NCBI RefSeq assembly: GCF_900199455.1
Contig: NZ_FZQR01000006.1
Coordinates: 328,097-392,096 of the forward strand
Direction of reading: 5' to 3'
Source: Mesorhizobium carmichaelinearum
GTDB taxonomy: Bacteria; Pseudomonadota; Alphaproteobacteria; Rhizobiales; Rhizobiaceae
Length of the DNA stretch: 64,000 bases
The first letter of the stretch is position 1. The number at the start of each line of letters is the position of its first letter. The position numbers and the translations under genes were made by a program. Positions 34,138-44,731 of this stretch are shown here, one piece after another. The notes below the pieces were generated by a model. The model searched no databases, was not told the DNA's origin, and saw nothing but the letters and a program-made list of their open reading frames with translations.

Positions 34138-34587
34138 TCAGCCGCCGACCTTCTCGCCGAAGCTCGAAAAGAACTGCCCGGCCAGTTTCTTCGACGTCGA
34201 TTCGATCAGCCGGCTGCCAAGCTGCGCGATCTTGCCGCCGACTTCGGCCTTGGCGGCATATTTGAGCACCGTGGCATCCGGCCCATCCTCGGTCAGCGTC
34301 ACGTCGGCGCCGCCCTTGGCAAAGCCGGCGATGCCGCCCTTGCCTTCGCCCTGGATGGTGTAGGAGTGCGGTGGCTTCAGGTTTTTCAGCGTCACTTCGC
34401 CGTTGAAGGTCGCCTTGATCGGTCCGATTTTCACCACCACCGTCGCCGCCATCTCGGTCGGCGACTTCATCTCCAGGCTCTGGCAGCCGGGAATGGTCGC
34501 CTTCAAAACTTCGGGATCGTTCAGCGCTTCCCAGACTTTTTGCAGGGGTGCGGCAATGCGTTCCTCGCCTTCGATCACCAAAGCCAT
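34138..34587 (-). CDS. CoxG-like SRPBCC family protein
   Basis: A 149-residue protein of the carbon monoxide dehydrogenase subunit G group. It has the START/SRPBCC pattern: EERIAAPLQKVWEALNDPEVLKATIPGC, then KIGPIKATFNGEVTLKNL, and a C-terminal helix with GSRLIESTSKKLAGQFFSSF. CoxG proteins help membrane attachment or assembly of molybdenum CO dehydrogenases, but no cox genes are near, so the function here is open. ATG 34587 has GGGAGG six bases upstream and is preferred to the preceding TTG. Confidence 0.82.
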   Translation of the reverse strand: MALVIEGEERIAAPLQKVWEALNDPEVLKATIPGCQSLEMKSPTEMAATVVVKIGPIKATFNGEVTLKNLKPPHSYTIQGEGKGGIAGFAKGGADVTLTEDGPDATVLKYAAKAEVGGKIAQLGSRLIESTSKKLAGQFFSSFGEKVGG

Positions 34588-34736
34588 CAAGAACCTCCCG
34601 GAAAGAATGGTTTGAAGCCCTAGCGCAGGGGCGCTGTTGTGTCTATCGCACCAAAGTGCGGGTTAGGAACGCGCGTGCCCCTTGCTTGCAGGGACGCGTT
34701 GTCATATCGATTTGTCATACAAATACGGAGACCGTG

Positions 34737-36542
34737 ATGGCCGGTGCCCCCACCAAGAAGAAAAAATTCCGCTCGCAGGAGTGGTTCGACAACCCAGACA
34801 ATCCGGGAATGACCGCGCTCTATCTGGAGCGTTACCTGAATTACGGGCTGACCCGTGCCGAACTGATGTCGGGCAAGCCGCTGATCGGTATCGCCCAGAC
34901 AGGCTCGGATCTTTCGCCTTGCAACCGGCACCATATCGAGCTCGCCAAGCGCGTGCGCGAAGGCATCGTCTCGATGGGCGGCATCCCCTTCGAATTCCCC
35001 TGCCATCCGATCCAGGAGACCGGCAAGCGCCCGACCGCAGCGCTTGACCGCAACCTTGCCTATCTCGGCCTCGTCGAGGTGCTCTACGGCTATCCGCTCG
35101 ACGGCGTCGTGCTGACCATCGGCTGCGACAAGACGACGCCGGCGCTGCTCATGGCGGCGGCCACCGTCAACATTCCGGCCATCGCGCTGTCGGTCGGTCC
35201 GATGCTCAATGGCTGGCACAAGGGCAAGCGCACCGGCTCCGGCACCATCGTCTGGGAATCGCGCCAGCGCCTGTCGGCCGGCGAGATCGACTATGACGAG
35301 TTCATGGACATCGTCGCTTCCTCGGCGCCGTCCACCGGCTATTGCAACACGATGGGCACCGCCACCACGATGAATTCGCTGGCCGAGGCGCTCGGCATGC
35401 AGCTGCCCGGCTCGGCCGCCATCCCGGCGCCATACCGCGAGCGCGGGCAGATCGCCTACGAGACGGGAAAACGCATCGTCGACATGGTGCATGAGGATCT
35501 GAAGCCGTCCGACATCATGACGCGCAAGGCCTTCGAGAACGCCATCGTCGTCAATTCGGCGATCGGCGGCTCGACCAACGCGCCGATCCATCTCAACGCC
35601 ATTGCCCGCCATCTCGGCGTGCCGCTCGACAATGACGACTGGCAGAAGATCGGCCTCAAAGTGCCGCTCATCGTCAATCTGCAGCCGACGGGCGAGTATC
35701 TCGGCGAGGACTACCATCATGCCGGCGGCGTGCCGGCCGTGGTGGCCGAACTGATGAAGGGCGGGCTGCTGCCGCATCCCGATGCCCTGACCGCCAATGG
35801 CAAGTCGATCGGCGACAATTGCAAGGCCGCGGTCGTCGAAAACGCCGACGTCATCCGCAGCGTCGACAAGCCGCTGAAGGTCAATGCCGGCTTCATCAAC
35901 CTCAGCGGCAATCTGTTCGATTCGGCGATCATGAAGACCAGCGGCATCTCGCCGGAATTCCGCGAGCGCTATCTCTCCAATCCGAAGGACCCGGAAGCGT
36001 TCGAAGGCAACGCCATGGTCTTCGACGGCCCGGAGGATTACCACGCCCGCATCGACGATCCGGCGCAAGGCATCGACGAGCACACGATCCTGTTCATGCG
36101 CGGCGCCGGCCCGGTCGGCTATCCCGGCGGTGCCGAGGTCGTCAACATGCAGCCGCCCGCCTATCTCATCAAGAAGGGCATCCATGCGCTGGCCTGCATC
36201 GGCGATGGCCGTCAGTCGGGCACGTCGGGCTCGCCGTCGATCCTCAACGCCTCGCCGGAAGCCGCCATCGGCGGCGGACTGGCGCTGCTCAAGACAGGCG
36301 ACCGCGTCCGCATCGACCTGAACAAGGGCACCGCCAACATTCTGGTCGGCGAAGACGAGATCGCCAAGCGGCGCGCGGCGCTGCAGGGCAATGGCGGCTA
36401 CCACTATCCGCAGCACCAGACGCCATGGCAGGAAATCCAGCGTGGCATGGTCGACCAGTTCGACCAGGGAATGGTGCTGAAGCCGGCGGTGAAATACCAG
36501 GATGTCGCGCACACCAGAGGCGTGCCCAGGGACAATCACTGA
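34737..36542 (+). CDS. IlvD/Edd-family sugar-acid dehydratase
   Basis: An Fe-S cluster dehydratase of 601 residues, close in size to the L-arabinonate/D-xylonate dehydratases. Cluster-binding cysteines are expected in GSDLSPCNRHH, GCDKTTPALLMAAATVN and STGYCNTMGTATTMN; GGSTNAPIHLNAIARHLG and the C-terminal GRQSGTSGSPSILNASPEAA are family signatures. It probably converts a pentonate or similar aldonate to its 2-keto-3-deoxy form. No sugar transporter or aldolase is adjacent. A 22-23 bp tandem array begins in its last codons. Confidence 0.88.
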   Translation: MAGAPTKKKKFRSQEWFDNPDNPGMTALYLERYLNYGLTRAELMSGKPLIGIAQTGSDLSPCNRHHIELAKRVREGIVSMGGIPFEFPCHPIQETGKRPTAALDRNLAYLGLVEVLYGYPLDGVVLTIGCDKTTPALLMAAATVNIPAIALSVGPMLNGWHKGKRTGSGTIVWESRQRLSAGEIDYDEFMDIVASSAPSTGYCNTMGTATTMNSLAEALGMQLPGSAAIPAPYRERGQIAYETGKRIVDMVHEDLKPSDIMTRKAFENAIVVNSAIGGSTNAPIHLNAIARHLGVPLDNDDWQKIGLKVPLIVNLQPTGEYLGEDYHHAGGVPAVVAELMKGGLLPHPDALTANGKSIGDNCKAAVVENADVIRSVDKPLKVNAGFINLSGNLFDSAIMKTSGISPEFRERYLSNPKDPEAFEGNAMVFDGPEDYHARIDDPAQGIDEHTILFMRGAGPVGYPGGAEVVNMQPPAYLIKKGIHALACIGDGRQSGTSGSPSILNASPEAAIGGGLALLKTGDRVRIDLNKGTANILVGEDEIAKRRAALQGNGGYHYPQHQTPWQEIQRGMVDQFDQGMVLKPAVKYQDVAHTRGVPRDNH

Positions 36543-36636
36543 TTGCCCCGGAGACAATCGCTGATTGCTCCGGGGATAGTCATTGATTATTCCAAGGGAT
36601 AGTCATCGATTATTCCTGGCGACAATCACTGATGTT
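36531..36636. repeat. 22-23 bp tandem repeat array at the dehydratase 3' end
   Basis: About 4.5 units start at 36531, 36553, 36575, 36598 and 36621. The consensus begins GACAATCACTGATT (or GATAGTCATTGATT) and ends with GCYCCGG or a diverged A+T-richer form (ATTCCAAGG). The first unit supplies the last codons and stop of the dehydratase gene. The remaining units are non-coding. Units 1-2 and 3-4 form two sub-types, as if a pair had duplicated. Confidence 0.8.
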
Positions 36637-36644
36637 GGATCGAC

Positions 36645-36691
36645 CGGCTGACGGCCCTGTGCAATTGGGCCGCCAGCCGTTTTTCGTTTTT
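36645..36691 (+). terminator. Rho-independent terminator
   Basis: Arms CGGCTGACGGCCC (36645-36657) and GGGCCGCCAGCCG (36667-36679) pair at 12 of 13 positions, with a nine-base loop, followed by TTTTTCGTTTTT (36680-36691). It ends the dehydratase transcript after the tandem array. Confidence 0.85.
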
Positions 36692-36830
36692 GAGGTGGTG
36701 CGTTCCGGTCACGATCCTTGACAAGCGCGCCCAACAAATCCACGATCATGGCAAGGGGTGCATCGCGACGACCCCGTGAGGCGTCAGCCCAACGTTCGCG
36801 TCCAAGCTTCTCTATCAGGAGGTGGACGCT

Positions 36831-37645
36831 ATGCCGTCAACAACCGCTATCACCGTATCGCAACTATCCCGTTTGGTCGGTCTGCCGGGGGCGCCTGTCA
36901 TCATCGATGTCCGCATCGATGAGGATTTCGACGCCGATCCGCGCCTGCTGCCGGCGTCGGTCCGGCGTGATTTCAAAACCGTTTCGACCTGGGCGCCCGA
37001 TTTCGCCGGCAAGCCGGTGGCGGTCGTCTGTCAGAGAGGTCAAAAACTCTCGCAAGGCGTGGCCGCTTGGCTACGGCATGAGGGAATTTCCGCTGAATCC
37101 GTCGAAGGCGGCTTTGAAGCTTGGCGCGACGCAAAGGGGCTTTTGATCCGCACCGAAAACTTACCTCCGCGCGATCAAAAGGGTCGCACCGTCTGGGTGA
37201 CGCGGTCCCGCCCGAAAGTCGATCGTATTGCCTGCCCATGGCTGATCCGGCGTTTCGTCGACCTTCATGCGGTGTTCCTGTTTGTCGAACCCGCTGAAGT
37301 ATCGGCCGTTGCCGACCGCTTTCAGGCTGTGCCTTTCGACATAGACAATGTGTTCTGGAGCCATCGCGGCGAGCGTTGCACCTTCGATACGATGATCGAG
37401 GAATTCGGGCTGGAATCGGCTGCACTCGATCGCCTCGCCGCGATCGTGCGCGCGGCCGACACCGCAAACCTCGATCTGGTGCCCCAGGCCGCCGGCTTTC
37501 TGGCTGCCTCGCTTGGCCTGTCGCGGATGTTTCGCGACGATCTGCAGCAACTGGAAGCAGGCATGCTGCTCTACGATGCATTCTTCCGCTGGTGCCGCGA
37601 CGCCACCGAAGAAACGCACAACTGGCCCAGCGCAGGGAAACCGTC

Positions 37646-37649
<4 letters not shown>
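36831..37649 (+). CDS. Rhodanese-ChrB fusion, chromate resistance regulator-like protein
   Basis: A 272-residue two-domain protein. Residues 1-105 form a rhodanese-like domain (VIIDVRIDEDFD; C67 in VVCQRGQKLSQG is the likely active cysteine; GGFEAW). Residues about 118-265 match the ChrB C-terminal/chromate-resistance domain (VWVTRSRPKVDRIACPWLIR, DTANLDLVPQAAGF). ATG 36831 is eight bases from AGGAGG. It overlaps the chrA-type gene by ATGA, so it probably supports chromate or sulfate-analogue export. Confidence 0.85.
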
Positions 37650-39034
<1,385 letters not shown>

Positions 39035-39057
39035 TGCATGTCGCCTTTGTATTCCGC

Positions 39058-39083
39058 TTTCCGACCACTTAAGTGGTTGGAAA
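39058..39083. promoter_or_regulatory. 26-bp imperfect palindrome after chrA
   Basis: TTTCC-x-ACCACTTAAGTGGT-x-GGAAA, with a perfect CCACTTAAGTGG core. It lies between the chrA stop and the start of the small downstream gene. It may be a regulator site or a dispersed repeat. Confidence 0.4.
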
Positions 39084-39097
39084 CGGATTGGAACATC

Positions 39098-39496
39098 ATG
39101 GCGCAACGACGCTCTTCCCTCGGTTTCCTCGGAATGTTCGGCCGCTCGGGCGACCTGAGGCAACTCGATACCGCCTTGCGAGGCGCCGACCTGCATCCCG
39201 CCCTGGTGCCTGAGGGCGTGAAACTCACCATCGTCAATCTGATGAAGGATCGCTGGCCCGACGAACCGCCGCCACAGGCCTATCCCGATGTGGCGCGGCT
39301 GTTCAGCTATTGCATTGCCGGACCGGGAACCTTCGAAAGCGCGCATGGCCTGCAGCAGCGGCAGGACGTCGAACGCCGCATCGAGACTGCTGTGGAGGCC
39401 GGCGACAGTTTCGACGCTCAGATCGTGCTGATGGCGCTGCACGCCAAGCTGATCAATGCCGAAGTCGTCGAGCGCTATGGGCTCGGCACGGACTGA
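39098..39496 (+). CDS. Small conserved protein downstream of chrA
   Basis: A 132-residue soluble protein from ATG 39098 with no family I can name. It reads AQRRSSLGFLGMFGRSGDLR, then LHPALVPEGVKLTIVNLM and a region rich in helices (GLQQRQDVERRIETAVEAGD and FDAQIVLMALHAKLI). Position after chrA on the same strand suggests it belongs to the chromate operon, although 63 bases with a palindrome separate them. Convergent with the MttB-family gene. Confidence 0.6.
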   Translation: MAQRRSSLGFLGMFGRSGDLRQLDTALRGADLHPALVPEGVKLTIVNLMKDRWPDEPPPQAYPDVARLFSYCIAGPGTFESAHGLQQRQDVERRIETAVEAGDSFDAQIVLMALHAKLINAEVVERYGLGTD

Positions 39497-39508
39497 CCGG
39501 AAACGAGC

Positions 39509-41098
39509 TTATCCGCCCATATTGGCGCGCGGCAGCTTGATCATGTCGCCGAAGCGGGTGCGCAGTTTGTCGTCGAGCAGTTTTGGCACATGGCGCGGGA
39601 AGCGCTCGGCAAGGATGCGCTTCTTCTCGATGATCGCGCGCTGCAATATGTCGGGCCGGCCTTTCTCGTTCCATTCCTTCGGCGAAAACCGGTCGCCGAC
39701 GGCCGGATAGAAATACTCCGTCTGCATCAGCCGCAAGGTCTGCTCGTTGCCGAGATAGTGGCCGGGACCTCTCAGACAGACATCAGCGATGGTGTCGATC
39801 GACAGCGCCTCATCGGTCACCTCGATGCCGCGCACGCAGCGCAGGCAGTGGCCGAGCATGTCATTGTCGATGATCAGGCTTTCCAGGCAGAAGCCGAGCA
39901 GCGAGGCATGCATGCCGGCCGACTCATAGACGAGGTTGAGCCCGGCAAGGCCGGCCATCACGTCGGTGATGCCTTTTTCATAGCCGGACTGGATGTCGGG
40001 CAGTTTCGAATCCGTCATGCCGGCGGCCGAACCGCCCGGCAGGTCGTAGAATTGCGCCATCTGCGCGCAGGCAGCGGTCAGAACCGCCTGCTCGGCCGAG
40101 CCGCCCGACATGGCGCCGGTCCTCAGATCCGACACGAACGGCCAGGTGCCGAAGATCGCCGGATGTCCCGGCTTGATGGCGTTGACATAGACCAGACCGG
40201 CAAGTACTTCGGCCACCGCTTGCACGACCGCACCGGCGATCGCCGCCGGAGCGGTCGCACCGGCCTGTCCGGCCGACAAAAGCAGGATCGGGATGCCGCC
40301 CTCGACGCAGGCCTCGAGCACGCCGCAGGCGTCCTCGGCGAATTTCATCGGCGGCACGACGAAGCAGTTGGAGTTCGACACGAACGGCCGGGCGCGGAAA
40401 TTCTCCTCGCCGCCGGCAATGGCATAGAGCATTTCGAGCGCCGGCTGCACGTTCTCGCGCACCGTGAACGAGGTGCCGACATGCTTGGACGTGCCCATCA
40501 CGCAGGCGTAGAGCGTGTTGAAGTCCATTTCGAGCGGGTCGGGAATGTCGCGCGGCACCATCGGCCGCTGGAAGAAATGGATGTTGTCGAGCCCGTCGAC
40601 GATGCGGGCGGCGTCATAGATGTCCTGCAGCAGCGATTCGCGATACTCGCGCTTCTCGACATCGACCAGATGGACGGCGGCACCCGCCGTGCCGTAATGC
40701 ACGCGCTTGCCCTGGATCACCATGTCGTGCTTGGGGTCCTGGCCGTGCAAGGTGAAATTGCGCGCCGCCTTCTTGATCGTGTCGAGCACCAGGGCGCGCG
40801 GGAAACGGATGCGGCCGTCATCGCCATAGGTGGCGCCGGCCTTGGTCAGCGCCTCGATGCAGGAGGGGATGGCATTGGCGAAGCCGACCGTTTCCAGCAG
40901 CGTCAGCACCGCCTCGTGGATGCGTTCCTGGTCGTTGCCGCGCAACGGTCCGTAGCTGCCGCCCTCGAGGCCGGCGCGCACCGGCCTGATGTCGTCGGCC
41001 AGCGGCGCTGCCCGCATGGCGCGGCGCGCTTCGCGTCCACCGGAGCGGCGCGAGCGCTGATCCACTGCTGCTTCCTGCTTTTCAAGAACCACTGACAT
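39509..41098 (-). CDS. MttB-superfamily (trimethylamine methyltransferase-like) protein, non-pyrrolysine
   Basis: A 529-residue member of the MttB superfamily, corrinoid-dependent methyltransferases for quaternary or tertiary amines. The frame has no in-frame TAG, so it is the non-pyrrolysine type, like glycine-betaine methyltransferases. Recognisable blocks: VHYGTAGAAVHLVDVEKREYRES, GTSKHVGTSFTVRENVQPAL, SNSNCFVVPPMKFAEDACG, GHPAIFGTWPFVSDLRTGAM, FYDLPGGSAAGMTDSKLPD and FCLESLIIDNDMLGHCLR. No corrinoid protein gene lies within the window. Paired with a MocR regulator 193 bases upstream. Confidence 0.87.
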   Translation of the reverse strand: MSVVLEKQEAAVDQRSRRSGGREARRAMRAAPLADDIRPVRAGLEGGSYGPLRGNDQERIHEAVLTLLETVGFANAIPSCIEALTKAGATYGDDGRIRFPRALVLDTIKKAARNFTLHGQDPKHDMVIQGKRVHYGTAGAAVHLVDVEKREYRESLLQDIYDAARIVDGLDNIHFFQRPMVPRDIPDPLEMDFNTLYACVMGTSKHVGTSFTVRENVQPALEMLYAIAGGEENFRARPFVSNSNCFVVPPMKFAEDACGVLEACVEGGIPILLLSAGQAGATAPAAIAGAVVQAVAEVLAGLVYVNAIKPGHPAIFGTWPFVSDLRTGAMSGGSAEQAVLTAACAQMAQFYDLPGGSAAGMTDSKLPDIQSGYEKGITDVMAGLAGLNLVYESAGMHASLLGFCLESLIIDNDMLGHCLRCVRGIEVTDEALSIDTIADVCLRGPGHYLGNEQTLRLMQTEYFYPAVGDRFSPKEWNEKGRPDILQRAIIEKKRILAERFPRHVPKLLDDKLRTRFGDMIKLPRANMGG

Positions 41099-41244
41099 GG
41101 AAACACTCCACCTTTTTCTCGGAAACAGGGCGGCGGTTGGTCCACCATCGGCTGTTTCTTCCCCTTTGTGCCACGACTATGCCGCCGGCATTGGCACAGA
41201 CTATGAGCCAGCCGGTCTGGTTGCATATGCCAGAGCTAAAGGAG

Positions 41245-41270
41245 CCGGAGCCGCACTTGTGCGGCTCCGG
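41245..41270 (-). terminator. Perfect hairpin after the MocR-type gene
   Basis: Arms CCGGAGCCGCAC (41245-41256) and GTGCGGCTCCGG (41259-41270) pair perfectly. It sits 22 bases past the stop of the MocR-type gene. No T-run follows on either strand, so it may be a stability hairpin or a weak terminator rather than a classic one. Confidence 0.5.
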
Positions 41271-41291
41271 TCAAGGGATAGAGCGCGTGGA

Positions 41292-42785
41292 TCAGGCGGC
41301 TGCCGGTCTGCGGCCGGCGGCGGTGGCGAGCTCCCGGATACCGGGCTCGATATGCTGCAGCGCGATCGAGGAAATGCCCAACCGCATGAAACGCGAAGGC
41401 TTTTCGGTGCGGTCGAAGAAGCGGTCTCCCGGCTCGATGATGACGCTGCGCGAGGCGGCGGCCTCGGCTAAACCGCGGGAATCGGTACCGCGTGGCCCTT
41501 CGAGCCAGAGCGACGTGCCGCCGGCCGAATCGGTCGAGCGCCATTCCGGCAGGAAAGCGGAAATCGCATGGACCAGACGCTTGCGACGCTCGTCGAAGGC
41601 GCTCGACAGCCGCCGCACCAGGGCCTCGTGATGGCCGAGCGACAGGAACAATGCGACGGCGCGCTGGTTGTTGGCCGGCGGATGCCGCAGCATGAAACGG
41701 CGCAGCGCCCTGAGCTCCGAGATCAGTCCAGCCGAGGCGACGATGTAGCCAAGCCGCAGGCCGGGGGCCAGCGTCTTCGACATCGAGCCGACATAGACGA
41801 CGCGGCCGGAGCGATCGAGGCTCTTCAGCGCCTGCTGCGGCGCTTCGTCGAGAAGCTGGCTGTCATAGCCGTCCTCGATGATGATCTGGTTGTGCCGGTT
41901 GGCGCGTGCCAGAAGATCCTGCCGCCGCTCGGCCGACAAAGGCACCATGGTCGGGCAATGATGGCTGGGCGTCACGAAGACGAAGCCGGAATCATTGGGG
42001 ATGGAAGAGGTTACGATGCCGGACTGGTCGACCGGAACCGGCTGGATCTCGGCGCCCGCAAGCCGGAAGATCGAGCGTGCGTCGGGGTAGCCCGGATCCT
42101 CCATCGCTACCTTCGAGCCTTTGGTCATCAGCAGCGAAGCCAGCATGTAGAGCGCGTTCTGGGCGCCGAGCGTGACGATGATCTCGTCGGGATTGGCGAA
42201 GATGCCGCGCCGGGGCAAAAGCCGCGCCTGGATCTGCTCGATCAGCAGCGGATCGTCGCGGTCGACCATGTCGGAAGCCCAGTTGCGGATTTCCAGCACG
42301 GCCAGCGCCATGCGGTTGCACTCGCGCCATTCGGCGGTCGGGAACAGCGCCGGATCGAACTGGCCGTAGACGAAGGGGTAGGACGACTTGATCCAGTTCT
42401 CGTGCTTGGCCGGCGGCGGCATGTCGCTGGCGGCGATCTGCCGGCGCGCCTTCCAGTCGATCTCGTTGGCCTGGTCGGGCGCCTTCTGGTGCGGCTTGGC
42501 CGGTGTCGCCAGCACGTCCGGATTGACGAAATGGCCGCGCCGCTCGCGCGCCACCAGGAACCCCTGATCGACGAGCTGCTGGAAGGCCAGCACCACCGTG
42601 CCGCGTGCGACGCCGAGTTTTTCGGCCAGGATGCGGCAGGAGGGAAGCGGCATCGAAGCGGCGATCTGGCGGTCGAGAATGGCGGCCACGATGGCCTGGC
42701 GGATCTGCGCCTGCAGGGTTTGGCCGGATTCGGCCGAAATCCGGAACAGGCCGGACCATATGGCCGTGTCGTTGCGCTGTGGCAT
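41292..42785 (-). CDS. MocR-type GntR/aminotransferase-like regulator
   Basis: PLP-dependent transcription regulator, 497 residues. N-terminal GntR wHTH (about 20-90: LQAQIRQAIVAAILDRQIAA, LPSCRILAEKLGVARGTVVL, YQQL-like FQQLVDQGFLVARERRGHFV) joined by a linker to a class I aminotransferase domain: VTLGAQNALYML, EDPGYPDA, IIEDGYDSQL and the PLP lysine in YVGSMSKTLAPGLRLGYIV. Members sense PLP, GABA or taurine-like ligands. The gene is upstream of the MttB-family gene on the same strand, a plausible target. Confidence 0.88.
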   Translation of the reverse strand: MPQRNDTAIWSGLFRISAESGQTLQAQIRQAIVAAILDRQIAASMPLPSCRILAEKLGVARGTVVLAFQQLVDQGFLVARERRGHFVNPDVLATPAKPHQKAPDQANEIDWKARRQIAASDMPPPAKHENWIKSSYPFVYGQFDPALFPTAEWRECNRMALAVLEIRNWASDMVDRDDPLLIEQIQARLLPRRGIFANPDEIIVTLGAQNALYMLASLLMTKGSKVAMEDPGYPDARSIFRLAGAEIQPVPVDQSGIVTSSIPNDSGFVFVTPSHHCPTMVPLSAERRQDLLARANRHNQIIIEDGYDSQLLDEAPQQALKSLDRSGRVVYVGSMSKTLAPGLRLGYIVASAGLISELRALRRFMLRHPPANNQRAVALFLSLGHHEALVRRLSSAFDERRKRLVHAISAFLPEWRSTDSAGGTSLWLEGPRGTDSRGLAEAAASRSVIIEPGDRFFDRTEKPSRFMRLGISSIALQHIEPGIRELATAAGRRPAAA

Positions 42786-43087
42786 GGGAAATCTTCCTCG
42801 GATGGCCAGCCATTTTCATTTGGCTGGACCAGTCGAGTGTATGGGTGGCACAAGGGGTTGCGCCAATCAATTTTTCTGATCGTTGGGATTTATGCCAGTG
42901 ATCCTTCAGGCAAAATCGGGCTCTATGGCAGCCCGCAGTGACACATTGTGTCATCGCATCGTGATGCGATGCGGCATCGCCGCGTATTGACCGCACGGAA
43001 TTCGGCTCAATAGGTTTGTCGCGACGACACGCGCCGGAAACATCCGGTCTGATAAAGTACGTCGAAAAACGCCAGGAGCCCCCGCCA
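42786..43087. other. Divergent intergenic region between MocR-type gene and pgi
   Basis: About 300 bases without a gene. It holds the inverted repeat TGACAC-ATT-GTGTCA (42939-42953) overlapping a 20-bp perfect palindrome CATCGCATC-GT-GATGCGATG (42952-42971). These sit some 120 bases before pgi and could be regulator sites. A TTGACC at 42987-42992 might be the pgi -35, but no good -10 follows. Confidence 0.5.
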
Positions 43088-44731
43088 TTGGATAAGTCAG
43101 CCTTCCAGAAACAGCTTGCCGCCTTGCGCGATCATCGCGCTGCGGCACCTGCCAGCATGCGCCAGGCCTTCGCCGCCGATCCGCAGCGGTTCCAGACATT
43201 CTCCGCCAGCGACGGCGACCTTTTGCTCGACTGGTCGAAATGCGCCGTCGACGCCGTCACCATGGACTTGCTGGAAAAGCTCGCCGGCGCCGCCGATCTC
43301 GAAGGCCGCCGCGCCGCCATGTTCGCCGGCAAGAAGATCAACATCACCGAAGACCGCGCCGTGCTGCATACGGCGCTGCGCAATCTCAGCGGCAAGGGCG
43401 TCACGGTCGACGGCCAGGACGTCAAGGCGGATGTCCTTTCCGTGCTCGATGCGATGGGCGCCTTCGCCGATGCCATCCGCTCCGGCAAAGCGGCCGGTGC
43501 CACCGGCAAGAAGATCACCGACATCGTCAACATCGGCATTGGCGGCTCCGACCTCGGCCCGGCCATGGCGACGCTGGCGCTCGCCCCCTATCATGACGGG
43601 CCGCGCGCGCACTATGTCTCCAACATCGACGGCGCCCATATCCATGACACGCTGAAGGGCCTGTCCGCCGAAACCACGTTGTTCATCATCGCTTCCAAGA
43701 CCTTCACCACTGTCGAGACGATGACCAATGCGCAGACGGCGCGCGACTGGGTGCAGAAGGCACTCGGCAAGCAGGCGGTCGGCAAGCATTTCGCCGCCGT
43801 TTCGACGGCGCTCGACCTGGTGGCCAAGTTCGGCATCGAGCCGGATCGCGTCTTCGGCTTCTGGGACTGGGTCGGCGGCCGCTATTCGGTCTGGGGCGCC
43901 ATCGGCCTTCCCGTCATGATCGCCGTCGGTCCGCGGAATTTCCGCGCCTTCCTCGACGGCGCGCATGAGATGGACGAGCATTTCCGCACCGCGCCGCTCG
44001 CCAAGAACCTGCCGGCGCTGCTAGGACTGGTCGGCTGGTGGCACCGCGTGATCTGCGGTTATCCCGCCCGCGCGGTCATCCCCTATGATCAGCGCCTGTC
44101 CCGGCTGCCGGCCTATCTGCAGCAGCTCGATATGGAATCGAACGGCAAGGGCGTCACCCTTGACGGCACCCCCGTGGCGACGCCGACCGGGCCGCTGGTC
44201 TGGGGCGAGCCGGGCACCAATGGCCAGCACGCCTTCTTCCAGCTCCTGCACCAGGGCACCGACTTCATCCCGGTCGAATTCCTGGCCGCGGCCGTCGGCC
44301 ATGAGCCTGAGCTCAAGCACCAGCATGATTTGCTGCTCTCCAACTGCCTGGCGCAGTCGGAAGCCCTGATGAAAGGCCGCACGCTGGACGAGGCGCGCGC
44401 GCAGATGCTGGCCAAGGGCATGAAGCCGGCCGATGTCGACAAAATAGCGCCGCATCGTGTCTTCTCCGGCAACCGGCCTTCGGTGACCATCCTCTATCGC
44501 AAGCTCGACCCGCGCACCTTCGGCCGGCTGATCGCGCTCTACGAACACCGCGTCTTTGTCGAGGGCACGCTGTTCAACATCAATTCCTTCGACCAGTGGG
44601 GCGTCGAGCTCGGCAAGGAACTGGCGACCGGCCTGTTGCCTGTCGTGGAAGGCAAGGAAAGCGCCGCAAACCGGGACGCCTCGACCAGGGGCCTTGTGGA
44701 ACGCATCCACCAATTGCGTGGTTCGGAGTGA
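43088..44731 (+). CDS. pgi: Glucose-6-phosphate isomerase
   Basis: Cytoplasmic interconversion of glucose-6-phosphate and fructose-6-phosphate, 547 residues. Conserved sugar-phosphate and catalytic blocks: VNIGIGGSDLGPAMATLAL, IIASKTFTTVETMTNA, FGFWDWVGGRYSVWGAIGL (PGI signature 1), WGEPGTNGQHAFFQLLHQG (catalytic Glu and His region) and LFNINSFDQWGVELGK (signature 2 with active Lys). Start is TTG 43088, eight bases from AGGAG; an upstream in-frame TTG at 43016 lacks a binding site. Stop overlaps the HAD gene. Confidence 0.95.
   Translation: MDKSAFQKQLAALRDHRAAAPASMRQAFAADPQRFQTFSASDGDLLLDWSKCAVDAVTMDLLEKLAGAADLEGRRAAMFAGKKINITEDRAVLHTALRNLSGKGVTVDGQDVKADVLSVLDAMGAFADAIRSGKAAGATGKKITDIVNIGIGGSDLGPAMATLALAPYHDGPRAHYVSNIDGAHIHDTLKGLSAETTLFIIASKTFTTVETMTNAQTARDWVQKALGKQAVGKHFAAVSTALDLVAKFGIEPDRVFGFWDWVGGRYSVWGAIGLPVMIAVGPRNFRAFLDGAHEMDEHFRTAPLAKNLPALLGLVGWWHRVICGYPARAVIPYDQRLSRLPAYLQQLDMESNGKGVTLDGTPVATPTGPLVWGEPGTNGQHAFFQLLHQGTDFIPVEFLAAAVGHEPELKHQHDLLLSNCLAQSEALMKGRTLDEARAQMLAKGMKPADVDKIAPHRVFSGNRPSVTILYRKLDPRTFGRLIALYEHRVFVEGTLFNINSFDQWGVELGKELATGLLPVVEGKESAANRDASTRGLVERIHQLRGSE

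Noticed and set aside
36531..36636. CRISPR array
   Set aside because: Units are contiguous 22-23 bp tandem repeats with no spacers, and there are no cas genes.
39509..41098. Pyrrolysine-type trimethylamine methyltransferase
   Set aside because: No in-frame TAG occurs anywhere in the 529-codon frame.
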